Shown: positions 25,730 to 34,440, counted from the first letter of the stretch. The stretch is 64,000 nt of DNA from Ruminiclostridium cellulolyticum H10 (GCF_000022065.1 NC_011898.1:3289501-3353500); one strand, 5' to 3'. A program made the numbers and translations. Notes: a model not told the origin generated them from the letters alone.

Positions 25730-26758
25730 TTACATACCCATAGAAAAACCGGGGCCTTCTACAGCCCCGGTCTGTTCGATACTCTCATTATTCTGTTCTG
25801 CTTGTTCCACAGCATCTGTTCGTATGGCTTCCTTTTCTTTTTTCTGACGCAGACGTTCCTTTTGCTGTTCTGCCTGTGCAGGATCCTTCCATGCAATGCA
25901 ACCCACAAGATTTTCAAGCAGATGCAGACGTGCAGTTTTAAATTCATCACCTATCAGCCCAAGCCTTAAAAGCCATGTCCTAAAGGTATATTTTTCATTA
26001 GTACTCTGGGTTTTTGTACGGCTGGCACAGCGTTGCGTAAGTGCCTGATGGCTAATGGCAAGGCACAGCTGTATATATGCCTTTATTTTTCCCGCATGGG
26101 TTGTGCTGTTAAATAATCGGAATTCTATTGTACCCTTTGAAAATACACTATGAAGGTTAAGGCAGTGATATCTGCTGTCATGATAATGCTGGTTCCTGCC
26201 ATCCTCACCGTTGTACCAGATACGGCTAACTGCATCAAGTGTTTTGGGCTTCTTTCTGTTGAGTTCCTCGAGAAAATGCTCATCAACCTTTTTGCAGTAA
26301 GTGTGTTCCCTGGCCACATTCACCCGCAGCGATTTATAGATTAGATCCTCCTTGCTTGCCATTATATTTGTTATGTTTCGTAGAGTATTTGCATTGTGAG
26401 GCGAGGCATCCACATGAATATGTATTCCACAGCTTGAGTTGGCAATGGCTCCGGCACTGCGAAGCTTACGGATAAGCTCCTGTATTGCTACTATGTCTCC
26501 GTATTGACATATAGGGCTGACAAGCTCAACCCGGTATGTGGGATCGGGTCTGCCTACCTTGCATTCCTCTTTGATACTTGCATCACTCACAATCTTCCAC
26601 CTTCGGCACTGACTGTCGAGTACTGAATATGAGTCATAGAAACCACCGTTATGTGCCAGCTGTGTACCAAAATATTCAGACAAAATCTGCCCAGCCTCCT
26701 TACGTGATAAACCTGTAAGCTCAATTTCTATTCCGAAACGCTGATTTTTCATATCCAA
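25730..26758 (-). CDS. Putative amidoligase (glutamine-synthetase-like fold)
   Basis: A 342-residue protein with amidoligase-family features: MKNQRFGIEIELTGLSRKEA at the start, a RRWKIVSDASI strand, YRVELVSPI, the metal-binding CGIHIHVDAS, and FRLFNSTTHAGKIKAY. These enzymes use ATP to form amide bonds, and in bacterial elements they are paired with AIG2-like gamma-glutamylcyclotransferases (Iyer and Aravind's amidoligase survey), as here. TTG at 26758 lies nine bases after AAGGAGG; ATG at 26752 is the alternative. The Gln/Glu-rich tail (QQKERLRQKKEKEAIRT) ends GFSMGM. Substrate is unknown; peptidoglycan or a modified peptide are guesses from context. Confidence 0.87.
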   Translation of the reverse strand: MDMKNQRFGIEIELTGLSRKEAGQILSEYFGTQLAHNGGFYDSYSVLDSQCRRWKIVSDASIKEECKVGRPDPTYRVELVSPICQYGDIVAIQELIRKLRSAGAIANSSCGIHIHVDASPHNANTLRNITNIMASKEDLIYKSLRVNVAREHTYCKKVDEHFLEELNRKKPKTLDAVSRIWYNGEDGRNQHYHDSRYHCLNLHSVFSKGTIEFRLFNSTTHAGKIKAYIQLCLAISHQALTQRCASRTKTQSTNEKYTFRTWLLRLGLIGDEFKTARLHLLENLVGCIAWKDPAQAEQQKERLRQKKEKEAIRTDAVEQAEQNNESIEQTGAVEGPGFSMGM

Positions 26759-26822
26759 TTAACTGTACCTCCTTTTTAGCTGCCATTTTCTCAGGCAGTA
26801 ATGGTACATAGTCATTCTTCAT
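26721..26822 (-). CDS. Micro-ORF coupling VirB4 to the amidoligase
   Basis: A 33-codon frame, MKNDYVPLLPEKMAAKKEV..., whose ATG overlaps the VirB4 stop (TAATG) and whose 3' end overlaps the first 12 codons of the amidoligase. It contains the ribosome site of the amidoligase in its Lys-Lys-Glu codons. It may be a coupling leader or the relic of a longer small protein. The first half looks like a real protein start; nothing else supports it. Confidence 0.35.
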   Translation of the reverse strand: MKNDYVPLLPEKMAAKKEVQLIGYEKSAFRNRN

Positions 26823-28654
26823 TAGCGGCCTCCTGCATTTCCAAACAGTCTGGCCTTATGCTCAGGAGCCTGAACTATCAGGTTGTATCGTTCATTACCG
26901 CATTTATATAGGCAAACCCCTCGCTGAGGATACCGTATAAGGTTATATTCACTCTCCTCTAATTGCAGAGTGTCTATATAGAATTTAGAATCAATTGAGC
27001 CTGCATTGAACAGAAATTGGTGTGTTGGGATGGCAAACAGAGGCTTTGTATACTCCCTGATACCCTCCAGATTAAAGTCCTCTAAATTTTGAGAGCTAAG
27101 GATTACAGCGGAATCCTTTTTACGTACGCGCTTCATAAAATTTCTGATATATTCCACTGCAGTCAGGTTTGTAAGGAACAGATAGAACTCGTCTATGCTG
27201 GCAGTAGTATTTCCTTTTGTGAGGAGCTCATTGCTCATATATGAAAGCACATTAAAAAGAAGGGCATTACGAATATTTTTGCTTGCCTGCAAAAGTCCCT
27301 TTACACCGAAGGTTATAAAGTCACCGTTTGTAATATTGGAGTGCCCATTGAAGAATTTTGACTCTGCACCCTTGCACATTGAATGGAGCCCCAGCAGGAT
27401 TTCGCGTAGGGTATCGGCAGTATATAGCTGGCGGTGGCTCTCGTCAAAGCTCTTGTATTCCTGTTCAATAAGCTCATAAAGATCGGATAGAATTGGATAG
27501 TTACCTGATTTGAGAATGTCAAAATTACTGCTGTCATTAATGCCCCATTTATCATAAAGCTTGCCCAGCATAATCTCAATCGTGTCTATTTGCCTATCAT
27601 CAAAATCCTTGTATGTACGGAAAAAGTCCTTGAGAAAGCTGATATGCTGGCTCAGCCTTGATGAACATTTAAATGTACTGGGAATATTTGTATCAACATC
27701 ATTTCCGTTTTCATCCCATACCTTAGGCTCCAGCACATTGATAATGTACTCACCGGACATAAGGTCAATGAAGCAGCCGCCGAGGTTATTTGTCAGTTCC
27801 TCGTACTCCATTTCTGCATCAAGAGCAATGATATTCATCCCTGCTTCACGCATATTTGTTAAGATCAGCTTCAATAAATATGATTTGCCCTGACCGCTGT
27901 TTCCGAGAATAAGGATATTGGCATTGGTCTTGTCATCCTCACGCTTGTTGAAATCTACAATGATATTGCTGCCGAATTTATCCCTGCCGAGATAGAACCC
28001 GTTTGTATCCGTTTTCCCCGAATAATTGAAGGGATAAAGATTGGCAGTCGATGATGCAGGAAGCACACGTTCGAACTGTTCTCCGAATACATTCCATCCG
28101 CTTGTCATAACACAAACAAAACCCTGCTGCTGTCTAAGTATGAGCCTGTCAACATTCAGCTTGCTTCGGACAAGCTCAGTCAGGACTTCCGTCTGCAGGA
28201 GTTTTAGCCTGTCAAGGTCATAGGCTAAAAGCTCAATGTATACAGCTACATGAAGCAGAGGTTCCTTGTTTTTGTGCATTCCGGCCACAATATTTGCAAC
28301 ATCCTGCAGATTGCTTTCAGCTGCTACTGACTGCTGCAAATCATTGGCATTGGTTCGTCTCATACGGTTTTTATTAGCAGCATTTGATATTATTTTCTTT
28401 TCCTCGACCGGAGTTACATGGCGGGTATATATGTGCAGGGTAATTCCGTCCTTTTCACCAAGGTGGCATAAAATAGCCTGCTCGTCAGTAGCTGTGGGAT
28501 ATTCCCTGAGTGCCCATACGCAGCGGTAGGTGTTTCCGCAGATAAAATGATCTGTGTAAAATTTAATAACACTTGGAGCAATCATATCAAGAAATTCCTG
28601 AATGTGAGCATCCTTCTGAACAACCCTTGGGACATTGAGTATTCCTTTTCCCAT
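26822..28654 (-). CDS. virB4: VirB4-type conjugation ATPase
   Basis: The main energising ATPase of the type IV secretion channel, 610 residues. The N-terminal half is the channel-binding domain; NPxTF-like residues lead to Walker A GNSGQGKSYLLK near 255-266, LDAEMEYEELTNNLGG follows as in VirB4/TraC, and Walker B is TTASIDEFYLFL near 495, then VILSSQNLEDF. Normal length for Firmicutes VirB4. AAGGAAG precedes the ATG. It follows the interrupted conserved gene and PrgI-like gene, the standard order in these elements, with a hairpin in between. Family assignment is secure. Confidence 0.95.
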   Translation of the reverse strand: MGKGILNVPRVVQKDAHIQEFLDMIAPSVIKFYTDHFICGNTYRCVWALREYPTATDEQAILCHLGEKDGITLHIYTRHVTPVEEKKIISNAANKNRMRRTNANDLQQSVAAESNLQDVANIVAGMHKNKEPLLHVAVYIELLAYDLDRLKLLQTEVLTELVRSKLNVDRLILRQQQGFVCVMTSGWNVFGEQFERVLPASSTANLYPFNYSGKTDTNGFYLGRDKFGSNIIVDFNKREDDKTNANILILGNSGQGKSYLLKLILTNMREAGMNIIALDAEMEYEELTNNLGGCFIDLMSGEYIINVLEPKVWDENGNDVDTNIPSTFKCSSRLSQHISFLKDFFRTYKDFDDRQIDTIEIMLGKLYDKWGINDSSNFDILKSGNYPILSDLYELIEQEYKSFDESHRQLYTADTLREILLGLHSMCKGAESKFFNGHSNITNGDFITFGVKGLLQASKNIRNALLFNVLSYMSNELLTKGNTTASIDEFYLFLTNLTAVEYIRNFMKRVRKKDSAVILSSQNLEDFNLEGIREYTKPLFAIPTHQFLFNAGSIDSKFYIDTLQLEESEYNLIRYPQRGVCLYKCGNERYNLIVQAPEHKARLFGNAGGR

Positions 28655-28706
28655 ATAAATTCACTTCCTTTGCTCTGATTTGTATATCCAAGATTTATCT
28701 GTATAC

Positions 28707-28744
28707 TGAAAAAGCTGCTTGCATCCCGGCAAACAGCTTTTTCA
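28707..28744 (-). terminator. Hairpin between the interrupted gene and virB4
   Basis: TGAAAAAGCTG with its perfect complement (11 bp) around an inner TTGC/GCAA pair. Its position inside an operon suggests an attenuator, processing site or partial terminator in front of virB4; no long T run follows. Confidence 0.55.
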
Positions 28745-28970
28745 ACGATATAGTATAAAAAAGTATTTATATAGCATATTCCTTAATTTAAAAGAGCCTA
28801 TTTAATTTCGACTTGACCGTCGTATAGTTAAAATGGCAACCTTAATCTCCCGGAATCATCCACCTTTCTCCGTCAAAGTCCTCAAATTTCTCTGTTGTAA
28901 CATTTTGCTCAAAGTATACGGCTAGGATTCGCTTAATATCCTCCCGCTCAGCACGTTTTACTGTGAATCC

Positions 28971-29432
28971 TTACTCCTTCAGGCTTTTTTCTATACGGTT
29001 CAGGTATGGAAACACTTCACCCGGTTTTTCATTTAAAAGCCGTATAATAATCAGAAATTCCCTTGCTGTTGCCATTTGAACCTGTATCCTGTCAAGATGC
29101 TCCAGATCAGCTTCAAGCAGTCTGCACACGGCTGGGTTGTTTTCATGCTCTATGCACTGCCGGATATTGGCTTTGTTATCCTCAAAACTTTCACGGGAAT
29201 TAAGACAACACATTTCTATTTCAGCTATTCCCTTCAGTACAGTCATTAGTGAATAAATCCTTGCCGAAATACTGGGGCCAGACAGTACTGATATATTTGA
29301 GGGCTTTATAATAAAATATACAAGCTCTCCGTGTTCATAGGTTATCAGGCTGTAGTCAGTAATTCCCTTTGCTCCGATTAGCTGACGGGTATATTGTTTT
29401 TGCCTTGATGTATTTTTTAATTTTCTGGTCAT
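28971..29432 (-). CDS. Conserved conjugation protein, interrupted by an in-frame TAA
   Basis: 153 codons: MTRKLKNTSRQKQYTRQLIG, YEHGELVYFIIKPSNISVLS, and EFLIIIRLLNEKPGEVFPYL. After the TAA at 28971-28973 the same frame stays open for 38 more codons: GFTVKRAEREDIKRILAVYF, FEDFDGERWMIPGD, ending at 28842. That block is protein-like and, as I recall, forms the C-terminus of the same protein in related elements, so the true gene is 28842-29432 with a nonsense change. It lies between the PrgI-like protein and VirB4, the usual place for this component. No membrane segment; function unknown. Confidence 0.8.
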   Translation of the reverse strand: MTRKLKNTSRQKQYTRQLIGAKGITDYSLITYEHGELVYFIIKPSNISVLSGPSISARIYSLMTVLKGIAEIEMCCLNSRESFEDNKANIRQCIEHENNPAVCRLLEADLEHLDRIQVQMATAREFLIIIRLLNEKPGEVFPYLNRIEKSLKE

Positions 29433-29693
29433 TTAGTTATGCCCCCATTCATAGAATTGCTGCTTTGTCAGAAAAAAAGCACAGGCATACTTTATAAAGT
29501 CAAGGATGCTTGTATCCTCAAATCTGATGCTCAGAAACCCATAAAGTGCAGTCACCGTTGCAGGCAGCAGCATCCTTAGCTGTGAAAGCATAAAAACAGA
29601 GATAAGGCATCCAATACCGATTATACTGATATCCCGAAGCTGCCAAAGCCACAAAATAGGCTTTGACTTTAAATTATCAGGGTATATATACAA
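29433..29693 (-). CDS. PrgI/VirB3-like membrane protein
   Basis: An 86-residue protein with two hydrophobic segments, ISIIGIGCLISVFMLSQ and RMLLPATVTALYGFLSI, and a charged C-terminus (FFLTKQQFYEWGHN). Small size, two membrane spans and position before virB4 match PrgI/VirB3-like inner-membrane subunits of Firmicutes type IV secretion. Translation starts at a TTG, seven bases after GGGAGTG, and that ribosome site is inside the relic methyltransferase tail, so the two were once translationally coupled. Confidence 0.85.
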   Translation of the reverse strand: MYIYPDNLKSKPILWLWQLRDISIIGIGCLISVFMLSQLRMLLPATVTALYGFLSIRFEDTSILDFIKYACAFFLTKQQFYEWGHN

Positions 29694-29699
29694 ATTAGT

Positions 29700-29780
29700 T
29701 CACTCCCTAATTTCATTATTTTTTTGCACAAAAAATGCAATCCCTTGAAGTACATTTTCTACACAAGGGATTGCTACACT
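29700..29780 (-). pseudogene. Relic of a cytosine methyltransferase 3' end
   Basis: 27 codons, SVAIPCVENVLQGIAFFVQK to the TGA at 29700-29702, match the C-terminus encoded at 34541-34621. By my count 70 of 81 bases agree. Nothing of the rest of a methyltransferase precedes it. Together the two copies bracket the 4.8-kb cargo block. Confidence 0.85.
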
Positions 29781-30177
29781 ATATCTTGATCTCTTAACTG
29801 CTTTTAAACAGTTTTTATTAATTAATGAAAATCTCTTATAATAGTTGAATTAGTATTTGTTAGAGATATAACTACTTTGTCATCTGTGTGGCCTTATATT
29901 TTATACTTAGCGAGCCTTGCGGATGCAAGAAAAGATGTCGTACCTCCCTGTGATCTCCTTGAAGGCTCTATTCGATACAATTATTCCAATCAATTCTTGA
30001 GAAATCCAATCTTACAGCGTTGTTAAGCAAACATATAAATAATTATTATTCCACTCTTTAGAATCAATCTCCTCTGCAGACATATTTTCTTTTACAGTAA
30101 ACATGTTACCGACAATTAGAATCTGTTATTGTGTCGCTGATACCTGTTTGATACTCCTCTTTGCATCGTATAAATCC
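29781..30177. other. Non-coding gap between pirin and the methyltransferase relic
   Basis: About 400 bp downstream of the pirin gene. I see no open frame of interest, no clear hairpin with a T run, and no repeat of other parts of the window. It may contain the inner boundary of the cargo insertion. Confidence 0.4.
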
Positions 30178-31017
30178 TCAGTAAGAAATCTTGTTCTGTA
30201 AAAAAGTGCCTTCTTTTAACTCGTTGAAAGCTTTATTCAATTCTTCTTTTGTGTTCATGACTATCGGGCCGCCCCAAACTACTGGTTCAGCAAGGAGTGT
30301 CGAACTAATAAATAGCACTTGGGTATTTTTGTCTGTTGCCTTTATCTTTACATGGTCACCAGAGGTAAGCTTTACCGCCGTCTTTTCTTTTATCAATGCG
30401 TCACCGATATATGCGTCCCCTAAGAGGGTGAACACCATTACAGAACGCTCACTATCAGTATTCAAGACAATAGAAGCATTAGGATCAAGGTGAATATCAT
30501 AATAGTCCAAGGGCAAATATTTGCTTAAATACCCTTTTGTTCCTTGAAATTCACCTGCGAGCAGTCTCAGTTTACCGTTCTCCAGTTCAATTTCTTCAAT
30601 TTCAGAGTTCTTGATACTATGATAAGCCGGAGGAACCATTTTGTTCTTTGCCGGAAGATTAAGCCAAAGCTGCACTCCAAGCAATCTTTCGGATGCCGGT
30701 AGTTTTTCTTCATGTAAAATGCCGGAGCCTGCCGTCATCCACTGGACCTCTCCGTCTCCAATGGTGTCCTCATTTCCTAAACTATCCCGGTGGGTCATAT
30801 ACCCACGATACACATAACTGATTGTTTCGATACCTCTGTGCGGATGCATGGGAAACCCCGCCGTATAATCATCGGGGTTTGTGCTGTCAAAGGAATCGAG
30901 CATTAAAATCGGATCGTATTCCTGAACAGTTCCGTTTCCTAATACTCTAACCAAATTTACTCCTGCACCATCCTGCGTTTTATAGCCTCTGACCTGTTGC
31001 TTAATTTTTCTTTCCAT
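30178..31017 (-). CDS. Pirin family protein
   Basis: A 279-residue bicupin. The N-terminal cupin carries the pirin signature PMHPHRGIETISYVYRGYM with metal-binding His residues, then DGEVQWMTAGSGILHEEKLP; the C-terminal cupin ends GGPIVMNTKEELNKAFNEL. Pirins can act as quercetinases or redox sensors; the actual reaction here is unknown. Of two close ATGs I take the second (31017), eight bases after AAGGAGG. It is unrelated to conjugation and sits in the cargo block, next to CDGSH/rubredoxin remnants, which suggests an oxidative-stress or iron theme. Confidence 0.93.
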   Translation of the reverse strand: MERKIKQQVRGYKTQDGAGVNLVRVLGNGTVQEYDPILMLDSFDSTNPDDYTAGFPMHPHRGIETISYVYRGYMTHRDSLGNEDTIGDGEVQWMTAGSGILHEEKLPASERLLGVQLWLNLPAKNKMVPPAYHSIKNSEIEEIELENGKLRLLAGEFQGTKGYLSKYLPLDYYDIHLDPNASIVLNTDSERSVMVFTLLGDAYIGDALIKEKTAVKLTSGDHVKIKATDKNTQVLFISSTLLAEPVVWGGPIVMNTKEELNKAFNELKEGTFLQNKISY

Positions 31018-31339
31018 ATGCATAGCCTCCTTTCATATTATTTCATGATCGTAAAATATTGAATGCTTCATCAAACTTTTTTCTTTCTCCCATTATGAAT
31101 CCCTCTTCTTTTATTGTAGTGGAACTCTCGGTGTCCATCAAATCGAAGTAAGGTCAGTCATCCTTTTATAATAGATTATTGAGAAGAAGAAGCAGTTCAT
31201 TTACATTAATAAACATATAGTTTATTAATATATTTGTCCAGATAGTAAAAAAATGTACACCTTTTAGATTTGGGGTACATTTTTAATTTTCCTTTTGTTA
31301 TATGATTTATAGCTTAATATTCATGTAACAACAATTGAG

Positions 31340-31730
31340 CTATAGATTCTGGTGTGATTTATCACAGTATGGAGAGTTTTTAGTGCACTTGCAAACACAT
31401 AAATAAGCAGTTTCATCTTTTTCAGCAGTAAATGCCGTAAGTTCATTGGTGGTATCTGGTTTGTAGGGATTCGGCATGGGCTTTGGATTTATCAAATCCA
31501 CAAAATTTTCCTGAGGAGCCCAGCATCGTGAACAAAGGAATGGAGGTTCATCTCCTTCGTAAATGTAAAGGCATACATTACACCGCCAAAGCTTCTTCCC
31601 ATTTGGCCCATACGCACCAAGCTAATTATAACTTTCTCGTGCCTCTTACTTAAACTTTTCGAACACTTCAGCACATAAAGAGACATCGCAAGCTACTTGA
31701 AAAATAGTCGTGATATCCTCTCCAGCAATA
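31340..31730 (-). pseudogene. Rubredoxin-like/CDGSH-like C-terminal part of a broken iron-sulfur gene
   Basis: Downstream of the CDGSH frame, a second frame runs NIAGEDITTIFQVACDVSLC to FEKFK, hits TAA, continues EARESYN, hits TAG, then continues LGAYGPNGKKLWRCNVCLYI with the second knuckle CSRCWAP, a rubredoxin-like site. It ends with LCVCKCTKNSPYCDKSHQNL, a degenerate CDGSH-like cluster motif, at the TAG 31340-31342. One frameshift and two nonsense codons break it. I read the whole 31340-31928 as one decayed gene for a CDGSH-linker-rubredoxin protein. Confidence 0.75.
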
Positions 31731-31928
31731 TTATTTTGCTCGAACTTTACTCTTAAATTTTTCCTGATGAGAACCATCACAATGTGGTTTATTTTGTGAT
31801 AAGCCGCACCTGCATAAATGAAGCTCAGAAGAAACCTCCATTGTTTTACCCTCGCCATCGAGTAACTCCGAATCTCCTTTTATAATAATTGGGGCGTTAT
31901 CAAGTACTTGAACTTTTACATTTGCCAT
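31731..31928 (-). CDS. CDGSH iron-sulfur domain protein
   Basis: A 65-residue frame with a perfect CDGSH motif, HLCRCGLSQNKPHCDGSH, whose three Cys and one His bind a 2Fe-2S cluster. N-terminus MANVKVQVLDNAPIIIKGDS is standard for the family. AGGAGG lies upstream of the ATG. Stand-alone CDGSH proteins of this size exist, so this part could still work, but the frame runs out at KSKVRAK where the longer protein is frameshifted. Electron-transfer or redox-sensing role by family. Confidence 0.8.
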   Translation of the reverse strand: MANVKVQVLDNAPIIIKGDSELLDGEGKTMEVSSELHLCRCGLSQNKPHCDGSHQEKFKSKVRAK

Positions 31929-32065
31929 CTTATTATTCCTCCTTAAAGCTTATCATGTGTTCCATCACAATACTGTGGTGGTGAATTTCTATTATATTTT
32001 GTGTATTAATCTATGCTTTATGCTTAAAAATGTTATAAAGAATCTTGGTCCGAAAAAATACTCTA

Positions 32066-32105
32066 AAAAATCGGGCCGAAAAATACACTTTTCAGCCCGA
32101 TTTTT
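32066..32105. terminator. Bidirectional terminator after the immunity gene
   Basis: AAAAATCGGGC with GCCCGATTTTT (11 bp), 18-base loop, with a T run on either strand. It lies about 90 bases after the stop of the putative immunity gene. Confidence 0.8.
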
Positions 32106-32194
32106 GCTCATTTTTTACTTCAAAACTACTACATATAGTAGTTGGCTCGGCTTATTTGCCCTTTAAACCACTATTCAACGTTAGAACTATACTC

Positions 32195-32782
32195 TCAACG
32201 AGCTGTAAGGCCGTCAATATGCCAGCTATTTTTTATAATTTTTAAACTTTTCTTATTTTTTTCTGGCAAAGCTGCAATAGAATAGACTGCTTCGCCAATT
32301 GATTGGAACTCCTCTGGTGAATACTGAATTTCTGCCTCATTATCGCAAATAGCGTATTCAAAAACAGAAGCCTTATATAATTCATTAAAAAATTCAATGA
32401 TTTCTTCTGTTATTCTATTAATATTTTCGCTTGAATTTACACCTATTAATTCTTCTTCGCTTATATCTAATAATAGCCCGAAATATTTTTTTGCCTTTTC
32501 TATTCGTATACAAACATTGAGATTTTGCACGCTAAGTATACTGCAGGTGATATGAAGTTCCCCAAAGTAGCCATTGCATAGAGAAGAATAGAAATCATCG
32601 ATACATTTATTATTTAGACTATCTTGTATCCATACATTTCCATACTCATCTTTACTAAATTTAATGCTGTTGATATTTCCATTATGCGAAATTAAAAAGT
32701 TCACAATATTTTTTAATTCTATTTCAACTCTCTCTCCTGACATACCGTTATACACAAATCCGATTCCTATATAACTTCCCAT
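32195..32782 (-). CDS. Putative immunity protein for the DUF4157 toxin
   Basis: A 195-residue soluble, acidic protein that I do not recognise by family: MGSYIGIGFVYNGMSGERVE, CSILSVQNLNVCIRIEKAKK, IEFFNELYKASVFEYAICDN. It starts 17 bp after the stop of the toxin gene on the same strand, the usual place for an immunity protein in polymorphic toxin systems. No signal peptide, so it would act in the cytoplasm against a nuclease. It is more than twice the length of the colicin D immunity protein, so it would be a different family. The call rests on position. Confidence 0.65.
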   Translation of the reverse strand: MGSYIGIGFVYNGMSGERVEIELKNIVNFLISHNGNINSIKFSKDEYGNVWIQDSLNNKCIDDFYSSLCNGYFGELHITCSILSVQNLNVCIRIEKAKKYFGLLLDISEEELIGVNSSENINRITEEIIEFFNELYKASVFEYAICDNEAEIQYSPEEFQSIGEAVYSIAALPEKNKKSLKIIKNSWHIDGLTAR

Positions 32783-32799
32783 ACTTTATTCACCTCAAA

Positions 32800-34440
32800 T
32801 TATTTTATTTTTGCACCATTCTTTAAGTGAAAATTGATCTGGTCAGAACTAAATTTCCATCCGCCGACATAATTACCTAACAAATCCGTATATGCTCCAA
32901 CGCCAGTAGTTTTATTAATGTATACATAAACATCTTGTCCTCTATAAGTTGACTTATATACATCTTTGGCAGTATCGATGTGTTTTTGAATTGCTTTCTG
33001 ATATATTTCTCCAGTGACTTTATTCCAATTACCAGTAACCCCAAAATCGCCTGCATGTTTAAATTCATGTTGCAATTTGTTTATAGTAAATGATGTATTA
33101 GGCAATTTTGCAGCCTTTGCTGTTCCTTTAGTAATTACTTTCTTTACATTTGAAAAAACTTCTTCCGCTTTTTCACAAACCGTATTAATACCGTTTTTGA
33201 TTTTCTTTGCAAATGCGAGAAAAGTTTTAACTACCTTTTTGCCGGCCAACCACTTTACAAACCTTGAATTTGCAACGCTTTCCATTAAGTCGGGAAGCTT
33301 GCGAAGAAGTCCTTTCAAATCCTTTAGATATCCATTCAGTTTAGATGTAACCTTTTTTGCACCGCCAAGTAATTTTACCAGTTGCTTTATTGCGTTTTTA
33401 ACTGTTTTTGAAAGGCTTCCGATTTTGCCCCCGACTTTACTTATTGTTTTCATTGGTATTGCAATTGCAGAACCAATTATAGGTATCAAAGCTATCCCCG
33501 AGAATACTGCACCCCACCAGTCTTTACGTACTATACTGATTCCGGCATTAACTCCGTCTGCTATATCTCCAACACCAGGCACAAAGCCTATAACATCAAT
33601 AGCAGTTTGAATTCCGTCTAATACATCATCAGTTTGACTGTTCTCTTTTTTACTACTTCTCTGTATAACCTTATTTCCCTGCTGAATACTATAAGATTTT
33701 TTAAACTGCACTGTGCCGATCATCGAACTGCTTTCTTTAGTAGCTTTGCTTCCCATAATGTCTGCTTCTTTTTCCAAATCCTTATCATCATTCACGAGCG
33801 TTCCAGTTTTCATCTGCATGGTGGGCTTAACTTTCCCCTGCTTTTGCTGCACTGCATGCCAACCTTCATGCGGAAGATGCTTTTCTTGTCCATGTGCAAT
33901 ATAAATATCGCTCCCCTGAGTATATGCCAGTGCCCCAACCTTCTGCGGCTCATTAGAGTTTTGATGCACTTTAACATCTGAAAGGTCAGTACCGGAAAGC
34001 TTTTCAAGCCCGGCCCTCAAATTACCTGGCAGCCCTATTCTTTCGGTATCATTATTCCCATCATCCTTTTTCATTTGTATAGCCTTTTTTTCTATAGTAT
34101 CTGTTTGCAAGGATGAATTGATTTCCTTTTGCTTCAATGCTTTTGATAAAGGAGTCACTGTATTTGACTCCTTTCGACCAATTTTCTTTTGACTTTTACG
34201 TTTTCTCCCTTCTTCCACTAATATCATTGCTTTTTGATAACCTATTCGCTTTTGTAAAAACATAAATTCATCACGAGTCAAATAAAAAGGATCATGAAGA
34301 ACAATATCTATCAGCTTTCTTATATCCGTAGTTCTTACATTTGGCTTTTTGTTATTGACTTTATTCTTAGAACCTTTATTACCAACACCAAATGGGGAAA
34401 GATCTTCTGGTTTCTTGCTTAGGATTGCTTTAGCCTTCAT
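32800..34440 (-). CDS. DUF4157 (eCIS-core) polymorphic toxin with colicin-D-like C-terminus
   Basis: A 546-residue protein in three parts. Residues 1-125 are basic and Lys-rich. About 135-215 is the DUF4157 eCIS-core domain: IGLPGNLRAGLEKLSGTDLS, VKVHQNSNEPQKVGALAYTQ, and the HEGWHAVQQ motif (HExxH metalloprotease-like). About 275-330 is a pre-toxin hydrophobic region, FVPGVGDIADGVNAGISIV. The last 90 residues (FKHAGDFGVTGNWN ... GGWKFSSDQINFHLKNG) resemble the colicin D tRNA-cleaving domain, with the His of FKHAGDF in the place of the catalytic His. So the tip probably cuts tRNA. No contractile-injection structural genes are nearby. Start ATG has AGGAGTGGG upstream. Confidence 0.8.
   Translation of the reverse strand: MKAKAILSKKPEDLSPFGVGNKGSKNKVNNKKPNVRTTDIRKLIDIVLHDPFYLTRDEFMFLQKRIGYQKAMILVEEGRKRKSQKKIGRKESNTVTPLSKALKQKEINSSLQTDTIEKKAIQMKKDDGNNDTERIGLPGNLRAGLEKLSGTDLSDVKVHQNSNEPQKVGALAYTQGSDIYIAHGQEKHLPHEGWHAVQQKQGKVKPTMQMKTGTLVNDDKDLEKEADIMGSKATKESSSMIGTVQFKKSYSIQQGNKVIQRSSKKENSQTDDVLDGIQTAIDVIGFVPGVGDIADGVNAGISIVRKDWWGAVFSGIALIPIIGSAIAIPMKTISKVGGKIGSLSKTVKNAIKQLVKLLGGAKKVTSKLNGYLKDLKGLLRKLPDLMESVANSRFVKWLAGKKVVKTFLAFAKKIKNGINTVCEKAEEVFSNVKKVITKGTAKAAKLPNTSFTINKLQHEFKHAGDFGVTGNWNKVTGEIYQKAIQKHIDTAKDVYKSTYRGQDVYVYINKTTGVGAYTDLLGNYVGGWKFSSDQINFHLKNGAKIK

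Noticed and set aside
32045-32245. Plus-strand frame across the terminator at 32066-32105
   Set aside because: It reads through a hairpin and into the antisense of the immunity gene.
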